A stretch of 5,109 nucleotides of DNA from positions 89,150 to 94,258 of the forward strand of contig DIZF01000089.1 of the NCBI GenBank assembly GCA_002427815.1. The letters are read 5' to 3'. Shown here one piece after another: positions 1 to 3,943 of the stretch. Made by a program: the position numbers and the translations under genes. Each line of letters opens with the position of its first letter. The stretch's first letter is position 1. The notes under the pieces are model-generated. The model saw only the letters and a program-made list of their open reading frames with translations. It had not been told where the DNA came from and did not search any database. Origin of the DNA: Ramlibacter tataouinensis. Lineage in GTDB: Bacteria; Pseudomonadota; Gammaproteobacteria; Burkholderiales; Burkholderiaceae_C.

Positions 1-669
1 TCGGAATCGTCGCGCAAGATCGCCGACATCATCGGGGTGATCGACGGGATCGCGTTCCAGACCAATATCCTGGCGCTGAATGCCGCAGTAGAGGCCGCGC
101 GTGCCGGCGAGCAGGGGCGGGGCTTTGCGGTGGTGGCTGCGGAGGTGAGGAACCTGGCGCAGCGCAGCGCGGCGGCGGCCAAGGAGATCAAGACGCTGAT
201 CGGTGACTCGGTGGACAAGGTGCAGGCCGGCACCAAGCTCGTGGACGCGGCGGGCCAGACGATGGATGAGATCGTGAGCTCGGTCAGGAAAGTGAGCGAC
301 CTGATTGCGGAGATTGCCGCGGCCAGCCAGGAGCAGAGCTCGGGCATAGGGCAGGTCAACACGGCCGTCACGCAGATGGACCAGGTAGTTCAGCAAAACG
401 CCTCGCTGGTGGAAGAGGCCACGGCGGCCACCGAATCGATGAAGGAGCAGGCCGGCTCGCTGCTGCAGATGGTGTCGCGCTTCAAGCTGGGCGGCGAGCA
501 GGGCGAATTCACCCCGCTGCAGGCGCAAGCGCCCCGGCCCGCACCGGCCCGGATGGCGGCACCGGCGCCCATCAAGGTGAAGGCCGACCCCGCCAAGCTC
601 GCTCACAGCTTTGCAGCACTGGGCGTGCCGCACAAGACCTCGGGCAACGGGGAGTGGAAAGAGTTCTAG
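1..669 (+). CDS. Methyl-accepting chemotaxis protein, C-terminal part (5' end outside window)
   Basis: This is the last 222 residues of a chemoreceptor; the reading frame is open from base 1, so the start lies upstream. Visible residues 19-46 are the highly conserved signalling tip (FQTNILALNAAVEAARAGEQ onward, then GRGFAVVA). This is the hairpin apex that binds CheA and CheW at the cytoplasmic end of the receptor. It is followed by the descending coiled-coil helix, with methylation-type segments around SQEQSS and VEEATAA. The sequence closely resembles E. coli Tsr/Tar in this part. After the helix (ending near SRFKLGG) comes a Pro/Ala-rich flexible linker of about 50 residues. The protein then ends in EWKEF, which fits the aromatic-x-x-aromatic C-terminal pentapeptide (NWETF in E. 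coli Tsr) that tethers CheR methyltransferase. The sensor domain and transmembrane segments are not in the window, so the ligand cannot be guessed. Confidence 0.97.
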   Translation, partial: SESSRKIADIIGVIDGIAFQTNILALNAAVEAARAGEQGRGFAVVAAEVRNLAQRSAAAAKEIKTLIGDSVDKVQAGTKLVDAAGQTMDEIVSSVRKVSDLIAEIAAASQEQSSGIGQVNTAVTQMDQVVQQNASLVEEATAATESMKEQAGSLLQMVSRFKLGGEQGEFTPLQAQAPRPAPARMAAPAPIKVKADPAKLAHSFAALGVPHKTSGNGEWKEF

Positions 670-681
670 CTTGCAGCGGGG

Positions 682-695
682 GCGAACCGGTTCGC
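682..695. repeat. 14-bp perfect palindrome GCGAACCGGTTCGC
   Basis: The sequence GCGAACCGGTTCGC is its own reverse complement and starts 13 bp after the chemoreceptor stop codon. As RNA it could form only a 5-bp stem with a CCGG loop. It is followed by a pyrimidine-rich but not U-rich stretch, so it is a weak terminator candidate at best. It could equally be a protein-binding dyad. No function is assigned. Confidence 0.5.
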
Positions 696-761
696 AATCC
701 TGCTCCCATCCTTTCCATTTGCGCAGGGCCAGTCTGAGGTCAAAGGACCAGGCCAGGCCCT

Positions 762-815
762 GCCGCATCGGCGGCCTCCTACAGTCTCCAGGGCGCGTTC
801 CTACAGCGACGCGCG
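762..815 (-). repeat. REP-like element: two TCCTACAG repeats with hairpins
   Basis: TCCTACAG occurs at 777-784 and 799-806, 22 bp apart start to start. The first copy is preceded by the hairpin GCCGC-ATCG-GCGGC (762-775). The second lies inside the inverted repeat GCGCGT/ACGCGC (793-798 and 809-814). Read on the minus strand, the first unit is GTAG, a short spacer, then a GC-rich hairpin. This is the arrangement of RAYT-type repetitive extragenic palindromes, which carry a 5' GTAG. Only one cluster is visible, so repetition in the genome cannot be shown here. Confidence 0.35.
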
Positions 816-966
816 GCATTGCCTGCGGCCCAGGGGGGAGTCGCGTGCCTTTAATGGTGACACGAGGCAGGCCTTCCGCCCCCGGCGAGCTGCGCATCGG
901 CGGCGGCGCGCGCGTCGAGAACGGCATGGCTTATCGCGCATAACGGCTTCATCCCAACCATCATTC

Positions 967-971
967 AGGAG
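967..971 (+). promoter_or_regulatory. Ribosome binding site of the glycine-zipper lipoprotein gene
   Basis: AGGAG lies six bases before the ATG at 978, a near-ideal Shine-Dalgarno placement. It supports this start, which also gives a complete lipoprotein signal peptide. Confidence 0.85.
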
Positions 972-977
972 ATCACC

Positions 978-1514
978 ATGAATTCCACCACCCGTCTTTT
1001 GTCTGTCGCCGGTGCGGCAGCGATGGCCGTCGCCATCACGGCTTGCGGCAGCGTCGATCCCTACGGCGCCAACAACTACCCGGCTTCGTCGACCAGCAGC
1101 TACCGGGCTCCGTCGACCGCCAGCTACCCCGCGGGCACCTACAACCAGCCGGTGGCCGGCGTCGAATACGGCCGCATCACCGAGGTTTCGCTGATCAGCG
1201 GCACAGCCGCTCCGCGTGGCAACCACATCGCCGGCACGGCGATCGGCGCCATCATCGGCGGCGTGCTGGGCAATCAGATTGGCGGCGGATCGGGACGCGC
1301 CGCGGCCACCGTCCTCGGTGCCGTGGGTGGTGCGGTGGTCGGCAATCAAATTGCCAGGAACCAGGACGGCACCTACGCCACCAGCGGCCCTGTCTATCGC
1401 ATCTCGGTGCAGACCGATAGCGGGCAGATGCGCACCTATGACGTAAGCGCCACCGGCGACCTGCGCCCGGGCGACCGCGTGCGCATCGACAACGGCGTGA
1501 TTTACCACGCCTGA
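978..1514 (+). CDS. Glycine-zipper 2TM outer-membrane lipoprotein (SlyB / 17-kDa antigen type)
   Basis: This 178-residue protein starts with a lipoprotein signal peptide. A positively charged start and hydrophobic Ala-rich core end in the lipobox I-T-A-C, with the lipidated cysteine at residue 23. Residue +2 is Gly rather than Asp, so Lol sorting predicts the outer membrane. Residues 24-60 are a Ser/Tyr/Pro-rich linker that contains a duplicated 8-residue unit. Residues 81-125 are two glycine-zipper hydrophobic segments (GAIIGGVLGNQIGGG and GAVGGAVVGNQIA), as in the Rick_17kDa_Anti/Gly-zipper 2TM family. Residues 138-178 form a small beta-type C-terminal domain with the PGDRVRI motif seen in SlyB-like proteins. 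Family members are linked to outer-membrane integrity and stress; a specific role here is not shown. The gene is apparently monocistronic and converges on the slyD-like gene 61 bp downstream. Confidence 0.92.
   Translation: MNSTTRLLSVAGAAAMAVAITACGSVDPYGANNYPASSTSSYRAPSTASYPAGTYNQPVAGVEYGRITEVSLISGTAAPRGNHIAGTAIGAIIGGVLGNQIGGGSGRAAATVLGAVGGAVVGNQIARNQDGTYATSGPVYRISVQTDSGQMRTYDVSATGDLRPGDRVRIDNGVIYHA
1083..1130 (+). repeat. 24-bp tandem duplication inside the lipoprotein gene
   Basis: Units at 1083-1106 and 1107-1130 match at 19 of 24 positions by eye. They encode ASSTSSYR and APSTASYP, residues 36-51. The duplication is in frame and lies in the flexible linker between the lipidated cysteine and the membrane-inserting zipper. 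Confidence 0.7.
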
Positions 1515-1575
1515 GGCTCACCCGGCCCGTCCTGGGTCCCGCATGCGGGGGCAAGAACGAGCTTGTTGCCGGTGG
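1515..1575. terminator. Convergent gap with short hairpins, possible weak terminator
   Basis: The stop codons of the lipoprotein gene and the minus-strand slyD-like gene face each other over 61 bp. The gap holds the 12-bp palindrome CCCGCATGCGGG (1538-1549) and an inverted repeat GGCAA/TTGCC (1550-1554 and 1566-1570). Neither is followed by a run of T on either strand, so intrinsic termination is doubtful. The assignment rests mainly on position. Confidence 0.25.
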
Positions 1576-2097
1576 CTAATGCAGCGTGCCGCCCGGGCCT
1601 GGGCCCTCGCGTGGCACCTTGAAGAACCGGGTGCCGGTCGAGCCCCGGCCGATTTCGTCCTCGCTCGCTTCGCGCACCCGCTCAATTTTCAGGCGCAGAC
1701 GGAGGGCGATGCCGGCCAGCGGGTGGTTGGCATCCAGCACCACGTGTTCGGGGTAAATCTCGGTGACGGTATACAGCAGGTCCCGTGGGGCCTCGGCATT
1801 GCCGCCGGCCGGCAGCCCTTCGAAAGTCATGCCTTCGTCGAGTTCGGCGGGGAATAGCCCGCGCGGTTCCAGGAAGACCAGTTGCTCGTTGTAGTCGCCG
1901 AAGGCTTCCTCGGGTTCCAGGTGCAGGTCGAGCTGGTCTCCGGCTTCATGCCCTTGTAGCGCTTCTTCGATCCGCGCCAGCAAATCCTCGCCGCCCACCA
2001 GGAACTCCACCGGGTCGGTCAATTCGTCCAGGACCTCGCCCAGCGTGTCTTTCAGCGTCCAGGTCAGCGCGACCACGCATTGTTTTGTGATTTCCAT
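1576..2097 (-). CDS. slyD: FKBP-type peptidyl-prolyl cis-trans isomerase, SlyD family
   Basis: This 173-residue cytoplasmic protein catalyses cis-trans isomerisation of peptidyl-proline bonds and probably also acts as a folding chaperone. The N-terminal strand (KQCVVALTWTLKDTLGEVLDE) aligns with E. coli SlyD (VVSLAYQVRTEDGVLVDES). Residues 29-54 (PVEFLVGGEDLLARIEEALQ onward) are the FKBP core. AFGDYNEQLV (65-74) leads into the insert-in-flap chaperone domain, about 68-120. The chain returns to the core with VVLDANHPLAG (119-129) and REASEDE (142-148), matching SlyD VVVDGNHMLAG and REATEEE. The His/Cys-rich metal-binding tail of E. coli SlyD is absent; the C-terminus is a short Gly/Pro/Arg-rich tail with one terminal His. 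A nickel-delivery role is therefore unlikely. The start is fixed by homology but has no Shine-Dalgarno sequence; see the promoter entry. It is divergent from the cupin hydroxylase gene. Confidence 0.93.
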   Translation of the reverse strand: MEITKQCVVALTWTLKDTLGEVLDELTDPVEFLVGGEDLLARIEEALQGHEAGDQLDLHLEPEEAFGDYNEQLVFLEPRGLFPAELDEGMTFEGLPAGGNAEAPRDLLYTVTEIYPEHVVLDANHPLAGIALRLRLKIERVREASEDEIGRGSTGTRFFKVPREGPGPGGTLH

Positions 2098-2108
2098 AGG
2101 AGAATTAT
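2080..2108 (+). promoter_or_regulatory. Candidate promoter or leader of the roxA-like gene, overlapping the divergent promoter
   Basis: TTGTTT (2080-2085) and AATTAT (2103-2108, four of six -10 bases) are 17 bp apart, and the -10 overlaps that of the minus-strand promoter almost base for base. If used, the transcript would start around 2115, just before the ATG at 2118. An AGGAG at 2098-2102 is the only Shine-Dalgarno candidate for this gene. It lies 15 bases from the ATG, longer than the usual spacing, so whether it is used is uncertain. Confidence 0.3.
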
Positions 2109-2132
2109 CAGTTCTTCATGGACATCACCCAA
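2104..2132 (-). promoter_or_regulatory. Candidate sigma70 promoter of the slyD-like gene, giving a leaderless mRNA
   Basis: On the minus strand, TTGGGT (2132-2127) and GATAAT (2109-2104, five of six consensus bases) are 17 bp apart. Only six bases separate the -10 from the ATG at 2097. Transcription would therefore begin at or next to the A of the start codon. The bases just before the ATG are pyrimidine-rich (TTCTCCT), with no Shine-Dalgarno match, which agrees with leaderless translation. The -35 matches in only three positions, so this remains a candidate. Confidence 0.5.
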
Positions 2133-3260
2133 CCCCTCCCGCTGCTGGGCGGCCTTTCGCCGCAACAATTCATGAAACGCCACTGGCAGAAGAAGCCGCT
2201 GCTGGTGCGCGGCGCCTTGCCCGCCTTCCGGCCGCTGCTTTCGCGCGGCGAACTGTTCGCCCTGGCCGGGCGCGACGAGGTGGAGTCGCGCCTGGTGGCC
2301 CAGGGGGGCGGGCAATGGCGGTTTCGCCGGGGGCCATTCAGCCGCCGGGCTTTGCCCCCGCTGTCGCAGCCGGGCTGGACCCTGCTCGTGCAGGGCGTCG
2401 ATCTTCATGACGAGCGCGCCCATGCGCTGATGGCGCAGTTCCGGTTCGTGCCGCAGGCGCGGCTGGACGACCTGATGATCAGCTATGCGACCGACGGGGG
2501 CGGGGTGGGACCGCATTTCGACAGTTATGACGTGTTCCTGCTGCAGTCGCAGGGCCGCAGGCGCTGGCGCATCGGGCGGCAGAAGGATCTGTCGCTGCGC
2601 CCCGACGTGCCGCTGAAGATCCTGGCTGACTTCGAAGCCGAGGCGGAGTACGTGCTGGAGCCGGGCGACCTGCTGTACCTGCCGCCGCGCTATGCGCACG
2701 AGGGCGTGGCCCTGGGCGAGTGCCAGACCTGCTCGATCGGCTTTCGCGCCCCGGGCCGCGGCGAACTGGCGCGTGAACTGCTCCAGCGCCTGTCCGACGA
2801 TGGAGCCGAACTCGCGGGCGACGCCTTGTACCGCGACCCCACCCAGCAGGCCACCGACGCGCCGGGCCAGGTGCCTGCGCCACTGCAGCACTTCGCGCGA
2901 GACGCATTGCGCGCTGCGCTCAGGAATCCGGCCGTCCTGGACCGCGCCCTCGGCGAATACCTGACCGAACCCAAGGCCAGCGTCTGGTTCGAGGGCGGCG
3001 CGCCAGGCTTCGCGACGGGCGGCATGGCGCAAGAAGTGGTGCTGGACCGCCGTACCCGCATGATGTACGACGACCGGCACGTGTTCATCAATGGCGAGAG
3101 CTATCGCGCGTCGGGTCGCGACGCCGCTCTCATGCGCGCGCTGGCCGACCGGCGGCGGCTGGGGCCATTGGAACTGGCGCGCGCCAGCGCGGCCGCCCGG
3201 TCCCTGCTCGGGTCCTGGCGCGAGGCCGGGTGGCTGCAGGCGACGGAGGCGGAACAATGA
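2118..3260 (+). CDS. roxA: Ribosomal protein uL16 arginine hydroxylase, cupin (JmjC-like) 2-oxoglutarate oxygenase
   Basis: This 380-residue protein closely resembles E. coli RoxA/YcfD (373 residues), an Fe(II)- and 2-oxoglutarate-dependent oxygenase that hydroxylates an arginine of ribosomal protein L16. The N-terminus RHWQKKPLLVRG matches ERHWQKRPVVLKRG of YcfD. The segment DDLMISYATDGGGVGPHFDS, running into YDVFLLQ and GRRRWRIG, carries the iron ligands of the HxD motif, H133 and D135. The distal ligand is H194 in YAHEG. The Arg147-149 cluster sits where YcfD has its 2-oxoglutarate-binding arginine. LEPGDLLYLPPRYAHEG and SIGFRAP are further family hallmarks. The C-terminal third is the dimerisation and winged-helix region, with YDDRHVFINGESY corresponding to YcfD DDVYANGEKI. 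All catalytic residues are present, so it should be active. It is followed by an overlapping gene. Confidence 0.95.
   Translation: MDITQPLPLLGGLSPQQFMKRHWQKKPLLVRGALPAFRPLLSRGELFALAGRDEVESRLVAQGGGQWRFRRGPFSRRALPPLSQPGWTLLVQGVDLHDERAHALMAQFRFVPQARLDDLMISYATDGGGVGPHFDSYDVFLLQSQGRRRWRIGRQKDLSLRPDVPLKILADFEAEAEYVLEPGDLLYLPPRYAHEGVALGECQTCSIGFRAPGRGELARELLQRLSDDGAELAGDALYRDPTQQATDAPGQVPAPLQHFARDALRAALRNPAVLDRALGEYLTEPKASVWFEGGAPGFATGGMAQEVVLDRRTRMMYDDRHVFINGESYRASGRDAALMRALADRRRLGPLELARASAAARSLLGSWREAGWLQATEAEQ
3245..3260 (+). promoter_or_regulatory. Ribosome binding site and ATGA stop-start overlap setting the start of the downstream gene
   Basis: GGAGG at 3245-3249 lies seven bases before the ATG at 3257, inside the last codons of the cupin gene. 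The ATG overlaps the TGA stop of that gene (ATGA, 3257-3260). This makes 3257 a better start than the in-frame GTG at 3230 and indicates translational coupling. Confidence 0.85.
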
Positions 3261-3769
3261 CCGACGCGAATGACACGGGCCAGGGGCCGGGGCTTCCCGC
3301 CGGGCCCTTTGCCGGGCGCAGCGCGTTCCAGCAGCTGGTGCGGGATGCATTGGCCTGTGCCGCGCGGGAAGGCTGGCGCGAAATCATCCTGTCCGACCCC
3401 GACTTCGCCGACTGGCCGCTGGGCGAACGCGCGGTGACCGAATCGCTGCAGGCGTGGTCCGCCTCCGGGCGGCGCTGCACCTTGCTGGCGCGGCGCTATG
3501 ACGAGGTGGTGCGGCGCCATGCGCGGTTCGTGAGATGGCGCACGACCTGGTCGCACATCATCGAAGCCAGGGGCTGTGCCTCGGCCGATCCGCGGGAACT
3601 GCCCAGCGCCATCTGGAGCCCGGGCTGGGTGTTGCTCCGGCTGGACCCCGAGCGTTCCAACGGGATCAGCGGCAGCGAACCCGAGCGCCGGCTGATGCTG
3701 GGCGAAAGCCTGCAGGCCTGGCTGCAAAAAAGTTCACCGTCGTTTCCTGCCAACACGCTCGGGCTTTGA
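3257..3769 (+). CDS. Uncharacterised 170-residue protein coupled to the uL16 hydroxylase gene
   Basis: I do not recognise a characterised function. The product is soluble, with no signal peptide or membrane segment. A Gly/Pro-rich N-terminus (1-20) is followed by a compact domain. That domain has a helix (SAFQQLVRDALACAAREGWR), a strand and turn IILSDPDFADWPLG, and TLLARRYDEVVRRHARFVRW leading into RTTWSHIIEARG. After that come LPSAIWSPGWVLLRLDPERS and a Ser/Pro-rich tail. The many Trp and Arg residues and the WPLG, LLARRYDEV and FVRWRTTWSH blocks look like conserved family motifs. I have a weak memory of short proteobacterial proteins of this kind grouped as a domain of unknown function (possibly DUF7931), which I cannot confirm. 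The alternation of strands and helices faintly recalls one half of a phospholipase D-like fold, but no HKD motif is present. Translational coupling to roxA suggests co-expression, perhaps in ribosome-related work. Confidence 0.8.
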   Translation: MTDANDTGQGPGLPAGPFAGRSAFQQLVRDALACAAREGWREIILSDPDFADWPLGERAVTESLQAWSASGRRCTLLARRYDEVVRRHARFVRWRTTWSHIIEARGCASADPRELPSAIWSPGWVLLRLDPERSNGISGSEPERRLMLGESLQAWLQKSSPSFPANTLGL

Positions 3770-3777
3770 GGCGCGCC

Positions 3778-3802
3778 TAGGGGCAGTCCCTTAAGGGTTT
3801 TT
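3778..3802 (+). terminator. Possible weak terminator after the roxA operon
   Basis: Two competing hairpins lie just after the stop of the coupled gene. One is TAGGGG-CAGT-CCCTTA (3778-3793, six pairs including one G-U). The other is CCCTTAAGGG (3788-3797), directly followed by TTTTT (3798-3802). Stems are short, so termination is probably partial, and the T run doubles as the upstream edge of the next -35 element. Confidence 0.3.
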
Positions 3803-3829
3803 GCGTAGCTGTTCTTTCCGTCTTATAAT
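3801..3829 (+). promoter_or_regulatory. Sigma70 promoter TTGCGT-17-TATAAT
   Basis: TTGCGT (3801-3806) and a perfect consensus TATAAT (3824-3829) are separated by the optimal 17 bp. This is the best promoter in the window. Transcription should start near 3836, giving a leader of about 108 bases before the small lipoprotein gene. Confidence 0.8.
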
Positions 3830-3846
3830 TTAAAGCTGAACAGCTA
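3806..3846. promoter_or_regulatory. 9-bp inverted repeat centred on the -10 element (putative operator)
   Basis: TAGCTGTTC (3806-3814) and GAACAGCTA (3838-3846) are perfect reverse complements with 23 bp between them. The symmetry centre (3826) falls inside TATAAT. Arm centres are 32 bp apart, about three helical turns, so both arms lie on the same DNA face. The left arm precedes the predicted start of transcription, so the dyad acts as DNA rather than as an RNA hairpin. A dimeric or tetrameric repressor site is the simplest reading. Confidence 0.5.
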
Positions 3847-3921
3847 GAGCTCGAGTCCCTGCCGTTCGGTCATCGAGGCCATCCGGCCGAACTGACAATT
3901 TCCGGAAATTGTTTATTTTTT
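3836..3921 (+). ncRNA. Putative short leader RNA or sRNA ending at a terminator-like hairpin
   Basis: From the predicted start near 3836 to the end of the T run at 3921 is about 86 bases without an ATG or GTG, so no leader peptide is evident. A first hairpin can form from GTTCGG (3864-3869) and CCGAAC (3887-3892), and a second is the terminator-like palindrome at 3895-3912. A consensus promoter plus a terminator at this distance is the layout of a small RNA gene or of a transcription-attenuated 5' leader. No known RNA family is recognised. Confidence 0.35.
3895..3921 (+). terminator. Terminator-like hairpin inside the 5' leader of the small lipoprotein gene
   Basis: ACAATTTCCGGAAATTGT (3895-3912) is a perfect 18-bp palindrome that gives a 7-bp stem with a CCGG loop. 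It is followed by TTATTTTTT (3913-3921). The stem is AU-rich and so only moderately stable, which would suit partial or conditional termination. It lies between the promoter and the ribosome binding site of the gene at 3944. It could instead be a protein-binding dyad at about +60 to +77. Confidence 0.5.
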
Positions 3922-3930
3922 CTCCCATAA

Positions 3931-3935
3931 AAGGA
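3931..3935 (+). promoter_or_regulatory. Ribosome binding site of the small lipoprotein gene, possibly sequestered
   Basis: AAGGA lies eight bases before the ATG at 3944. The segment GGAAA-C-TTG (3933-3941) can pair with CAATTTCC (3896-3903), eight pairs with one bulged C. This uses the same left arm as the terminator-like hairpin, so the two structures exclude each other. Confidence 0.7.
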
Positions 3936-3943
3936 AACTTGAA

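Larger units (their letters stand above)
670..977. other. Gene-free intergenic region with palindrome and REP-like hairpins
   Basis: This stretch of about 308 bp separates the chemoreceptor gene from the glycine-zipper lipoprotein gene. The open frames crossing it are long only because of high GC content and have no recognisable protein. It holds a 14-bp perfect palindrome just after the chemoreceptor stop and a pair of hairpin-forming TCCTACAG repeats in the middle. An 11-bp direct repeat GCATCGGCGGC occurs at 765-775 and 894-904. I found no U-tract terminator for the chemoreceptor gene. I also found no convincing sigma70 promoter for the lipoprotein gene; the best -10-like sequences (TTTAAT at 850-855, CATAAC at 939-944) lack a matching -35. 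Confidence 0.7.

Noticed and set aside
611..943. Plus-strand open frame of 110 codons across the intergenic region
   Set aside because: It overlaps the chemoreceptor tail, has no ribosome binding site, and encodes an Arg/Gly/Ser-rich sequence with no domain.
850..944. Sigma70 promoter for the glycine-zipper lipoprotein (TTTAAT or CATAAC as -10)
   Set aside because: Neither has a recognisable -35 at 16-18 bp, and the -10 matches lack key positions.
801..1508. Minus-strand open frame of 235 codons opposite the glycine-zipper lipoprotein
   Set aside because: The plus-strand protein has a ribosome binding site, lipobox and family domain. The minus translation is His/Ala/Arg-rich low complexity with no family resemblance.
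3230..3256. Earlier GTG start (3230) for the gene ending at 3769
   Set aside because: The ATG at 3257 has GGAGG seven bases upstream and overlaps the upstream stop, a far better start.
2064..3350. Long minus-strand open frame of 428 codons opposite the cupin gene
   Set aside because: It lies antisense to a clear RoxA homologue with all catalytic residues. Its translation is Arg/Ala/Gln/His-rich with no recognisable domain. Such frames are common opposite GC-rich genes.
3101..3727. Minus-strand open frame of 208 codons opposite the coupled hypothetical gene
   Set aside because: The plus-strand gene has a good Shine-Dalgarno and ATGA coupling. The antisense product is Pro/Arg/Ala-rich and featureless.
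3806..3846. LexA-type SOS box from CTGT and ACAG in the dyad
   Set aside because: The LexA site needs eight bases between CTGT and ACAG. Here the arms are 23 bp apart, so the dyad does not fit.
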